A stretch of DNA of 64,000 bases from Campanula takesimana (Eukaryota; Streptophyta; Magnoliopsida; Asterales; Campanulaceae), in assembly GCA_026119855.1 (NCBI GenBank), contig JAOWBW010000269.1:186001-250000 (forward strand), written 5' to 3'. Of the stretch, positions 33,159-43,038 are shown in pieces (the first letter of the stretch is position 1; every line of letters begins with the position of its first letter). The position numbers were made by a program, and so were the translations under genes. The notes beneath the pieces were generated by a model that was given only the letters and a program-made list of their open reading frames with translations, was not told where the DNA came from and ran no database searches.

Positions 33159-33639
33159 CATACTTATCCTTTGAAATTTAAAGGACTTAACATAATATTC
33201 TAAAAATAAATCATACCATTATAATTTTGCTTATCCGCTACCTTTAAAAAAAATAAAATTACTAACAAAGATTATATTACAGTTTCCATTATTCTTTTTG
33301 ACCCGTTACAATTTACTTTAATTTTGTATTTTTTGATGATTAATTAATTTTTAAATAGCCTATTATTTTTTAGTTTTTCAATTAACATTTAAACTATTTA
33401 TATTTCAAATTGTCTTATCGTTGATTGCTCAAAAAGAAAATATTCATTATCCATTATGTCATCTTTTCATTTTCTTATTTTAAAAGTTAAAACTATTGAC
33501 ATAATAATAAAAAATATTTATCAATGTTGTGAGATGAAAATTATATTTAATATTGTTTCTACTACAGTACTACTCCAAAAAATGTAGTTTCACCATTTAG
33601 TTTTATTTTCGAAATATTTACTAATAAATGCTAAGATAT
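33159..33639. other. AT-rich noncoding DNA of the outer transposon
   Basis: No ORF, repeat or motif I can support. Confidence 0.4.
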
Positions 33640-34752
33640 TAAAATCAAAATAACAATTCTTTTAACGTGCTGCTGAATATAAATAAATTCATAACCGAAT
33701 TGAGTTTATACTTAAAAATAAAAATTCATTTTTTAGAATTATAGAATTTATTCGCCACTTCTTGTAATCCATTTTCTCATTTTGTTTAATCATTAAAAAG
33801 AATCTAGTTAGAAATTGAAATAAAACTAGGCATAAATAATAGTTACGAAGCTTATGCCAGATTAAATAAAAAACTTACCAAAAAGAAAAATAGTTAAGTC
33901 GTGTTTGAAGGAAAATTATGTCAAGAGATTAAATTAGTTTCATGATAATTGATGAATGTAGTGGATTAGCAAATTTTTTAGTAGCAATAGCCACTCCCTA
34001 AATTTATTAACAATTGGATATTAGTATTATCGATGCCCATTTAAAATATTATCAATCACATTTTTTATATATAATTTTCGGATATAGATAATTCTCAAGT
34101 GAAAATCTCGTGAAAAACTTGTTTACACTTGATGTAAAACATGTTTTCAAAACAGTTTTTCATAGGACTGAAACTTATGGAAAACCATTTTTTTCATTGC
34201 TTAGTGTACAACAAGTTTTTCATAAGACTGACTCAAGTTTCAATGCATCAACAAATCTACAATTTTTTTCTCAAATATTTTTTGTATTCCCCTAAACAAT
34301 AAACATGAAAAATTATTTACAGTAGTGTATTTAAATATATAAAACATGAATTCACTATTGATTTTAGTTTTTATTTTCGTTGAATTTTCAATGCTTAACT
34401 TAATTAAAGTATAGTTCATTTCATAATTTTATCTCAATTAAAGCTTTTATTATACTTGCAGTAATGAACATCTTTTAGGCTATTTAGGGGACAGACTCAA
34501 CATGTCAATCTGTTTTAGATGTTCCAATCCACCATAGAGCTTGTTACTACCACATTGAAACTTTTTTATGGGATCTCCACTTAAATAGATTGAGTTTTTA
34601 CCGCATGTGAATCAGATGGGGTTCATTCTCATCCCCAACCTGAAATTTTTGACACTTTTAATTTTCTCAATTGTGGCAGTGTTGTTACAATGTACAGAAA
34701 TCACAGTGCTGACTATAGGCAACTCGAACATAAGTCCTTGAAGCCATTCAAC

Positions 34753-35223
34753 CTACAATCCAGTTGTGTCAAGAGCAATTAGCTCAGCTTCGAAGTTAGA
34801 CCGAGTCAATAGGGTTTGTTTTGTAGACCTCCAGGCAACTGCAGCTCCGCCTAAGGTAAAAACATACCCCGTAAAGCCATAACTCCCAGAGTTAGTGGCA
34901 ATCCTGCTAGCATCACTGTACCCTTCAAGTACTGCAGGAAATCTCCTATAATTCAGCCCAAGGGAAATGGTTACCTTCAAGTACCTAAGTACTCTACTTA
35001 GAGCTTCCCAATAAGCTCTATTAGGACACTTAGTATATCTAGCCAACCTCGTAACTGAGTCGGATATATCCGGTTTAGTACAGTTAGAAAGATATATTAT
35101 GCTCCCAATAACTTGAGAATATTTTAACTGAGCCACAAATACTCCATTCTTATTCATAGCAAGTGCCACATGAGGATTAAATGAGGTTGACAATTTTACC
35201 ATCCTTATAACTAAACTTTTCAA
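34753..35223 (-). pseudogene. Copia RT end / RNase H fragment, copy 1
   Basis: 156 open codons: YSQVIGSIIYLSNCTKPDIS, WEALSRVLRYLK, AVLEGYSDAS, GYVFTLGGAAVAW and STKQTLLTRSNFEAE, the copia RT-RNase H connection and RNase H N-terminal half. An in-frame TAG follows at 34750-34752; related sequence continues to about 34490. It is one of three copies of the same decayed minus-strand element whose RT continues at 38825-38878 and 55775-55884. Confidence 0.85.
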
Positions 35224-36489
35224 TTATATTCTCTAAATAATAAGACTGTGAGATGGTTATACCTTGAGTTGAATGAGTCAACTTAAGTTAAAAAATCACG
35301 TCAGTTACTCCCATATCCTTCATTTGAAACTTACTTTTCAAGAATGACTTGTCTCATCATTTATTAAAATCAAATTAACAATTCTTTTAACCTGCTGCTG
35401 AATATAAATAAATTCATAGCCGAATTGAGTTTATACTTAAAAATAAAAATTCAGTTTTTAGAATTATAGAATTTATTCGCCACTTCTTGTAATCCATTTT
35501 CTCATTTTGTTTAATCATTAAAAAGAATCTAGTTAGAAATTGAAATGAAACTAGGCATAAATAATAGTTACGAAGCTTATGCCAGATTAAATAAAAAACT
35601 TACCAAAAAGAAAAATAGTTAAGTCGTGTTTGAAGGAAAATTATGTCAAGAGATTAAATTAGTTTCATGATAATTGATGAATGTAGTGGATTAGCAAATT
35701 TTTTAGTAGCAATAGCCACTCCCTAAATTTATTAACAATTGGATATTAGTATTATCGATGCCCATTTAAAATATTATCAATCACATTTTTTATATATAAT
35801 TTTCGGATATAGATAATTCTCAAGTGAAAATCTCGTGAAAAACTTGTTTACTACACTTGATGTAAAACATGTTTTCAAAACAGTTTTTCATAGGACTGAA
35901 ACTTATGAAAAACCATTTTTTTCATTGCTTAGTGTACAACAAGTTTTTCATAAGACTGACTCAAGTTTCAATGCATCAACAAATCTACAATTTTTTTCTC
36001 AAATATTTTTTGTATTCCCCTAAACAATAAACATGAAAAATTATTTACAGTAGTGTATTTAAATATATAAAACATGAATTCACTATTGATTTTAGTTTTT
36101 ATTTTCGTTGAATTTTCAATGCTTAACTTAATTAAAGTATAGTTCATTTCATAATTTTATCTCAATTAAAGCTTTTATTATACTTGTAGTAATGAACATC
36201 TTTTAGGCTATTTAGGGGACAGACTCAACATGTCAATCTGTTTTAGATGTTCCAATCCACCATAGAGCTTGTTACTACCACATTGAAACTTTTTTATGGG
36301 ATCTCCACTTAAATAGATTGAGTTTTTACCGCATGTGAATCAGATGGGGTTCATTCTCATCCCCAACCTGAAATTTTTGACACTTTTAATTTTCTCAATT
36401 GTGGCAGTGTTGTTACAATGTACAGAAATCACAGGAATAGACTTGCTGACTATAGGCAACTCGAACATAAGTCCTTGAAGCCATTCAAC

Positions 36490-36960
36490 CTACAATCCAG
36501 TTGTGTCAAGAGCAATTAGCTCAGCTTCGAAGTTAGACCGAGTCAATAGGGTTTGTTTTGTAGACCTCCAGGCAACTGCAGCTCCGCCTAAGGTAAAAAC
36601 ATACCCCGTAAAGCCATAACTCCCAGAGTTAGTGGCAATCCTGCTAGCATCACTGTACCCTTCAAGTACTGCGGGAAATCTCCTATAATTCAGCCCAAGG
36701 GAAATGGTTACCTTCAAGTACCTAAGTACTCTACTTAGAGCTTCCCAATAAGCTCTATTAGGACACTTAGTATATCTAGCCAACCTCGTAACTGAGTCGG
36801 ATATATCCGGTTTAGTACAGTTAGAAAGATATATTATGCTCCCAATAACCTGAGAATATTTTAACTGAGCCACAAATACTCCATTCTTATTCATAGCAAG
36901 TGCCACATGAGGACTAAATGAGGTTGACAATTTTACCATCCTTATAACCAAACTTTTCAA
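36490..36960 (-). pseudogene. Copia RT end / RNase H fragment, copy 2
   Basis: Same as copy 1 with about one residue changed. Downstream (36435-36443) it keeps nine bases missing from the other two copies, so it may be closest to the original state. Confidence 0.85.
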
Positions 36961-38213
36961 TTATATTCTCTAAATAATAAGACTGTGAGATGGTTATACC
37001 TTGAGTTGAATGAGTCAACTTAAGTTAAAAAATCACTTCAGTTACTCCCATATCCTTCATTTGAAACTTACTTTTCAAGAATGACTTGTCTCATTATTTA
37101 TTAAAATCAAATTAACAATTCTTTTAACCTGCTGCTGAATATAAATAAATTCATAGCCGAATTGAGTTTATACTTAAAAATAAAAATTCAGTTTTTAGAA
37201 TTATAGAATTTATTCGCCACTTCTTGTAATCCATTTTCTCATTTTGTTTAATCATTAAAAAGAATCTAGTTAGAAATTGAAATAAAACTAGGCATAAATA
37301 ATAGTTACGAAGCTTATGCCAGATTAAATAAAAAACTTACCAAAAGAAAAATAGTTAAGTCGTGTTTGAAGGAAAATTATGTCAAGAGATTAAATTAGTT
37401 TCATGATAATTGATGAATGTAGTGGATTAGCAAATTTTTTAGTAGCAATAGCCACTCCCTAAATTTATTAACAATTGGATATTAGTATTATCGATGCCCA
37501 TTTAAAATATTATCAATCACATTTTTTATATATAATTTTCGGATATAGATAATTCTCAAGTGAAAATCTCGTGAAAAACTTGTTTACACTTGATGTAAAA
37601 CATGTTTTCAAAACAGTTTTTCATAGGACTGAAACTTATGAAAAACCATTTTTTTCATTGCTTAGTGTACAACAAGTTTTTCATAAGACTGACTCAAGTT
37701 TCAATGCATCAACAAATCTACAATTTTTTTCTCAAATATTTTTTGTATTCCCCTAAACAATAAACATGAAAAATTATTTACAGTAGTGTATTTAAATATA
37801 TAAAACATGAATTCACTATTGATTTTAGTTTTTATTTTCGTTGAATTTTCAATGCTTAACTTAATTAAAGTATAATTCATTTCATAATTTTATCTCAATT
37901 AAAGCTTTTATTATACTTGCAGTAATGAACATCTTTTAGGCTATTTAGGGGACAGACTCAACATGTCAATCTGTTTTAGATGTTCCAATCCACCATAGAG
38001 CTTGTTACTACCACATTGAAACTTTTTTATGGGATCTCCACTTAAATAGATTGAGTTTTTACCGCATGTGAATCAGATGGGGTTCATTCTCATCCCCAAC
38101 CTGAAATTTTTGACACTTTTAATTTTCTCAATTGTGGCAGTGTTGTTACAATGTACAGAAATCACAGTGCTGACTATAGGCAACTCGAACATAAGTCCTT
38201 GAAGCCATTCAAC

Positions 38214-38684
38214 CTACAATCCAGTTGTGTCAAGAGCAATTAGCTCAGCTTCGAAGTTAGACCGAGTCAATAGGGTTTGTTTTGTAGACCTCCAGGCAAC
38301 TGCAGCTCCGCCTAAGGTAAAAACATACCCCGTAAAGCCATAACTCTCAGAGTTAGTGGCAATCCTGCTAGCATCACTGTACCCTTCAAGTACAGCAGGA
38401 AATCTCCTATAATTCAGCCCAAGGGAAATGGTTACCTTCAAGTACCTAAGTACTCTACTTAGAGCTTCCCAATAAGCTCTATTAGGACACTTAGTATATC
38501 TAGACAACCTCGTAACTGAGTCGGATATATCCGGTTTAGTACAGTTAGCAAGATATATTATGCTCCCAATAACCTGAGAATATTTTAACTGAGCCACAAA
38601 TACTCCATTCTTATTCATAGCAAGTGCCACATGAGGATTACATGAGGTTGACAATTTTACCATCCTTATAACCAAACTTTTCAA
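38214..38684 (-). pseudogene. Copia RT end / RNase H fragment, copy 3
   Basis: Same block with four or five residue differences. Because it adjoins the RT part at 38825-38878, this copy is continuous with the rest of the original element. Confidence 0.85.
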
Positions 38685-38824
38685 TTATATTCTCTAAATA
38701 ATAAGACTGTGAGATGGTTATACCTTGAGTTGAACGAGTCAACTTAAGTTAAAAAATCACGCCAGTTACTCCCATATCCTTCATTTGAAACTTACTTTTC
38801 AAGAATGACTTGTCTCATCATTTA

Positions 38825-38878
38825 TCCTCATATTGTTTACAAATAACAAAATGTCACATATTGGCATAACACAATACT
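38825..38878 (-). pseudogene. Copia RT catalytic region, part 1 (split by the CACTA element)
   Basis: Minus strand reads the YVDD region of copia RT with a short deletion (the box is lost) then ILLFVNNMRINDETSHS, ending in a stop. The CACTA insertion separates it from 55775-55884. Confidence 0.75.
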
Positions 38879-39335
38879 CACTACAAGAAAATGGGCAGAT
38901 ACCGACAGAATTTACCGACGGACTACAATCCGTCACTAATTTAAACGAATTACAGACGGAATAGCAACGACCTAGAGTTGGAAACAAAATCCAAAACTAG
39001 GACGAGAATACCGATGGTTTTAGTGACGGAAATACCGAGGAAGAACATTCCCTCTCTAATCCGTCACTAATGTGGCGCCAAAATTTTGCGCCGTTCATTA
39101 GCGACGGATTTATGACGGAATAAATGATTTTAATTTTTTAATTATTTAAAATAGAAAAGCGATGCATCTAAGTCGTTGCTATATGCATTCAAAAAAAATT
39201 AATAAATTTATATTTTAAGTAGCGACGGAATAGCGACGAATAGAGTTTACCAAGGGATAAAATACGTCGGCACATAAATAGTATATTTTTACCGACGGAT
39301 TACCGATGGTTACAATCCGTCGGTAAATAAAATAC
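38879..39335 (+). repeat. Left terminal and sub-terminal repeats of the CACTA element
   Basis: About a dozen ACCGACGGA, TCCGTCGGT and GCGACGGA words in both orientations. Confidence 0.88.
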
Positions 39336-39364
39336 ATATTTTTATTGATATTATAATAAATAAA

Positions 39365-39930
39365 TGAGAGACGAACAATATCCTTCACTATGAGTATTTT
39401 TTTAATATAGATAAATGTTTTAAAACTTTTTTTTAGCAAAAAAGTTTTTTTTTCAAAAACTAATATAAAAAAAGTTAGAAAATTAACTAAACAAATGATT
39501 GTATAATAAAGAAAAAAAAGGACGGACAATATCCTTCACTACAACTTTTTTTTTTTTTTTTTAATATAGATAAATATTTTAGATTTTTTTTTATAAGAAA
39601 GTTTTTTTCAAAAAACTAATATAAAAAAGTTAAAAATTAACTAAACAAATGATTGTATAATAAAGAAAAAAAGGGACGGACAATATCCTTCACTATAAGC
39701 ATTTTTTTTTTTGAAATAGAGTTAAATATTTTAGACTCTTTTTAGTAAAAATGTTTTTTTTTTCAAAAACTAATATAAAAAGTTAGAATTAACTAAACAA
39801 ACGATTGTATTATAAAGAAAAAAAGGGACGGACAATATCCATCACTATGAGTATTTTTTTTCAATTTTTTTTGAATATAGATAAATGTTTTAGAACTTTT
39901 TTAGCAAAAATGTTTTTTTTGTTATTTGAA
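39365..39930 (+). repeat. ~152-bp tandem repeat, 4 copies
   Basis: GGACGGACAATATCCTTCAC recurs at about 39368, 39519, 39673 and 39825; T- and A-runs of varying length between. Noncoding. Confidence 0.88.
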
Positions 39931-39939
39931 TTCATATTG

Positions 39940-39941
<2 letters not shown>

Positions 39942-40006
<65 letters not shown>

Positions 40007-40020
40007 ATGTATATAATTAC
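39942..40020. repeat. (TA)n / (TG)n microsatellite at the left edge of the pararetrovirus
   Basis: About 26 TA dinucleotides, then a short GT run; four bases further right the viral primer site begins. Confidence 0.95.
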
Positions 40021-40023
40021 CAT

Positions 40024-40035
40024 TGGTATCAGAGC
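40024..40035 (+). other. Caulimovirid tRNA-Met primer binding site
   Basis: TGGTATCAGAGC, the conserved position 1 of Caulimoviridae genomes and the place where minus-strand synthesis starts. It is the leftmost recognisable viral base here. Confidence 0.75.
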
Positions 40036-40223
40036 CTAATATTCAACAAAACTCAAAGTAACCTAGTCGTTTATTTAATAGTCCCGAGTCGGTATGTCAC
40101 CTAGGTTTAAGTCACGCGATAGAGTGTAAGTCGTGCGTTCGGAAGGTGTAAGGAAGTTTATCCGAGAAGCAAGACAAAAATAATAAACGATGAGTTGGTT
40201 AGGTAGTTAGAAATCATGATCAA
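40036..40223 (+). other. Pararetroviral leader region
   Basis: 188 bp between primer site and the first long frame; noncoding, no hairpin verified. Confidence 0.45.
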
Positions 40224-40739
40224 ATGAACGATTACAATATACAAACTAAAAATGATGAAAGAGAAAATAATCAAAACATATTATCAAAAGAAATTACATG
40301 GAATACTCAATCTTTAACAAATTGGAAACCTCCTCTGATCTCAAACTCAGAAATTTATAAAGACAAAGGAATATTTGACATTAAGTCAAAACTAGCAGTT
40401 AAAACAAAAGAAACAGTTAAAACAAAAGAAACAATCATTCCCTTATTTTCCAACAATCAAAGCATGAGTTTATTCTCAAAATCATCAATCAAAAGATATA
40501 TTTCACAAAGATACAATTTTTTACATATAGGATTAGTACAAGTTGCAATCAAACCATTAACAATGGAAGGATTAAACACAAGCATACAAATAGCTCTAAG
40601 AGATGCTAGACATCTAAATTACATAAACTCTTTATTAGGAGCCATTGAAACAAGTTTAACAAATGGACCAATTCATTTTAATACTTATCCAAATTTTACA
40701 ATTTCCTTAACTGATCCTCACATCTTAGATATCTTAACC
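40224..40739 (+). pseudogene. Pararetroviral movement protein region (N-terminal part of a larger ORF)
   Basis: 172 codons before the insertion. The first ~90 residues are Asn/Lys-rich. The region from residue ~95 carries the hydrophobic block of 30K-type movement proteins of Caulimoviridae (FLHIGLVQVAIKPL), followed by a Leu/Asn-rich core. Such proteins move virus through plasmodesmata. The frame ends only because the Retand-type LTR begins at 40740 with a TGA. The same frame resumes at 51274. Described as a broken, ancient copy. Confidence 0.72.
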
Positions 40740-41384
40740 TGATGCTGCACGAAACGTGTTGGATCAGCCCTCCGTCTAGTGGTTCGGATAATCCCAGCAA
40801 AGAATATCTTCGTGTCCGGAATCTGCACATAATGAACAAAACGTGAACTAGCCGGGGCTTCACCGGCGAAGGCCCTCCGGCGTGAGAGTAAGAATTCGGG
40901 TGATCTGTGAATAGAGAAATCAATGGACTAGTTAGGGCCCAAGAGTTCGTTACCCGTTCCTGTGTAGAGGACCTGTTTTTATAGGCGTGGGTGTATGAGT
41001 TCTAACTTGTCGAGAAAGCCAGGAAGCCCGTGGTGATGTAGGACTCATATTCCTTGGAGATAGACTCCTGATAAGGATGGATTAAGCCCTGTTATCTGAT
41101 AGGAGAGTTATCCTTGTTTGGATAAGGACTCTCAATTTTAGAGTTATAGTATAACTCTATAAGTGGATTCCCGATAGAAGGCGGCATATGGTGTAAGTCG
41201 TCCCGTCATCTGTCTCGGCTTTGTCACGGAAGCTGGCTAGGGATCGGGCCTATTGGAACTCGGCCTAGGCAAGGTCTGCCTGCTGGATGTCGGCCTCCGG
41301 GAAGGTGGGCTTCGTTAATGGGCCTCAGGGGTGTGAGCCCAGAATGTATGAGTCCCATTTAACCAAGTCGGTTTATGTCGTTCA
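40740..41384 (-). repeat. 3' LTR of the Retand-type element
   Basis: 645 bp; TGA...TCA ends. Inside (plus strand) CTCGGCC words are common. To its right, GTGGCCCCCGAGTTTC (41385-41400) is the minus-strand polypurine tract. Confidence 0.75.
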
Positions 41385-41591
41385 GTGGCCCCCGAGTTTC
41401 TATCTCGGCATGCCGAGTAGGAACTGTTTATGTACTTGATTCTGAAGCTTCATTCATCATGATTTGACAGTCAACCGCCAAAATCCCCAAGGGTTTAGAT
41501 TTCCTGATGTCATGCTGATTCGCCCTCAGGTGAAATCATTGTTTTTCTTGGAAAGGGAAAGCCTCATTAATTGCTTCATCATAATGAGGAG

Positions 41592-41599
41592 TATAAATA
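41592..41599 (+). promoter_or_regulatory. TATA box on the antisense side
   Basis: TATAAATA, about 100 bases before the ATG of the acidic ORF at 41693, spacing typical of a plant promoter plus short 5' UTR. Confidence 0.45.
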
Positions 41600-41692
41600 T
41601 TTCACCCTTCCATCTTCCCGGGCTATTTAAGCGTTCGCTTTTTGACATTCACTACCCAAGAAACTCTTATTTCTCTTTCAAGAAACTTCAGA

Positions 41693-42061
41693 ATGGCTCC
41701 AAAAAGAACATACGATGATGCTTTCCCGGAGGAAATTGATTCATCCTCAGAAAACCAAGCTGGGAGTCCCAAATCTTTAAGCAGCTATGATTTCGTGCCT
41801 TCTTCCTACCATTCTTCCTTTCCGGCAGAGGACTCGCCGTCCGATAGCAACGGTGAATTTCAAGAACCAGACCCTGTTGATGAGTCTTCCGATGATGACT
41901 CTGTTGCAGAAGAGTCAACGGATGATGGTGAAGATGATGACGGAGACGAGGAAAGCGAAGATGATCCAGAGCCCATCATCATTGATGAATATGGGTACGA
42001 CGGAGACTCGGAGTGGGAAGAAGATGATGATGACCAAGATCAAGATTGTAATCTTTCTTGA
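41693..42061 (+). CDS. Small acidic protein, antisense to the Retand-type element
   Basis: 122 codons from MAPKRTYDDAFPEE to a TGA. About a third of residues are Asp or Glu, with long acidic runs in the second half (residues 65-120); Ser-rich middle; no hydrophobic segment. It lies between the 3' polypurine tract and the larger antisense ORF, on the strand opposite to pol, with a TATAAATA upstream. Not a family I recognise. Acidic tails of this kind occur in histone- or DNA-mimicking proteins, but no function is claimed. It could also be the first exon of the antisense gene at 43039. The frame is intact although pol is not. Confidence 0.5.
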   Translation: MAPKRTYDDAFPEEIDSSSENQAGSPKSLSSYDFVPSSYHSSFPAEDSPSDSNGEFQEPDPVDESSDDDSVAEESTDDGEDDDGDEESEDDPEPIIIDEYGYDGDSEWEEDDDDQDQDCNLS

Positions 42062-43038
42062 TCTCTTAATCAATGTTCCCAACTAGTTTTCTTTATGATT
42101 TTGCTTAGGTCAAGCCCCCGGCCACTTGTGGGGGTTCATTAGTATATATAAAACTTTCTGCCTTTCTTGGCCTATCCATGTCTTGTTAGAGATTTAACTT
42201 TTCCCATTCTGAACATGGTCATTCAACTACGTTTCATAAAGTAGATTCTGTTAATCTCGTCATAAATATTCTTGATGTCGCTATTGCCTCCTGATCTCGG
42301 CATTCGATGATGGAGACGTATTTGCAATGTTCTTGAAGTTACCGGGATGATGACCTTGAGTTGATTTTCAAATATCAAGATGACTCGTTCTCGGCTTACT
42401 TTAAGTTTGTTTACTGTCTCGACCTCGTCCTGCTACTCGTATTTAGGTTTATTATGCCGGCTTGGATACTCTTAGACATATCGGCCTCGTCCTGACACGT
42501 GTCAGTCCGGTATTGGCAGTCTCTAAACGGCGGTCGGGTCACCTCAATCGTTTCTTCTCCTCATTTTGTACGGCGCACGTGATTGATTGATGGGACATTC
42601 ATCTTGAAAAACGTGGTCCATTAAATGCGTTTGATGATGATTTCGTGGGTGTACGTGCAACCCGTGGGTCATGGGTCAGATCCGGGCCAAACCGACCCTA
42701 AATTTTTTAACCCGCCCTACTTATATGCTTAAAATCCCTCAAATCTTCTCATTTTCAAATTCTTGCCCAAGGGAATAGCGTGCTCACCGCCGACGAGTTT
42801 CTGGAGACCTTGATTTTTGTTGCCAATCCCGCCGTTTGATTTCAATCCTTTTCCTCCATTCTGTCGGCCGATCTTTTTTCTCCGATTGCAAACTTGACGA
42901 AGGTACTGTTACGTCCTCTTTTTCCCTCTACGATTTTTTGCCATTTGTTAGGGTTTTGGAATTATAAATCTTCAATCTTTACTCCCTTCTGCATTTCTAC
43001 CAGTAGATCTAACTTTAGAGTAGTTTCTCCTCTCTGTT
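42062..43038 (+). other. Noncoding stretch between the two antisense ORFs
   Basis: Contains repeated CGGCCTCGTCCTG words (42420-42500) and, from 42780, a TC-rich leader-like region before the next ATG. No gene supported. Confidence 0.4.

Larger units (their letters stand above)
27677..33998. mobile_element. DNA transposon with ~45-bp inverted ends, host of a Mutator-like element
   Basis: The left end GGGAGGGGCTATTGCCAC (27677) and the right end GTAGCAATAGCCACTCCC (to 33998) are inverted copies and stay similar inward (TTATCCACTAC / GTGGATTAG). Both are flanked by TAAATTTA (27669-27676; 33999-34006), an 8-bp match that could be a hAT-size target duplication, although its palindromic sequence makes it ambiguous. 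No transposase is visible. About 2.1 kb remains once the Mutator-like insert is removed. Confidence 0.65.
33640..38824. repeat. Tandem triplication of a 1.73 kb segment
   Basis: Copies 33640-35364, 35365-37100 and 37101-38824 (1725, 1736 and 1724 bp) are nearly identical. Each starts TAAAATCAAA inside the right end of the outer DNA transposon and ends CATCATTTAT inside a copia RT remnant. Copy 2 has 9 bases (near 36435) and 3 bases (near 35852) that copies 1 and 3 lack. Copies 2 and 3 share substitutions absent from copy 1 at the left boundary. Confidence 0.95.

Noticed and set aside
34110..34295. 61-codon + strand ORF present in all three 1.73 kb copies
   Set aside because: Repeated only because the segment is triplicated; AT-rich, no similarity recognised.
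40024..40040. tRNA-Met-like sequence
   Set aside because: Only the 12-base primer binding site; no tRNA cloverleaf.
41688..42086. Alternative frames over the acidic ORF
   Set aside because: Shadows of the 41693-42061 frame; basic/Met-rich nonsense composition.
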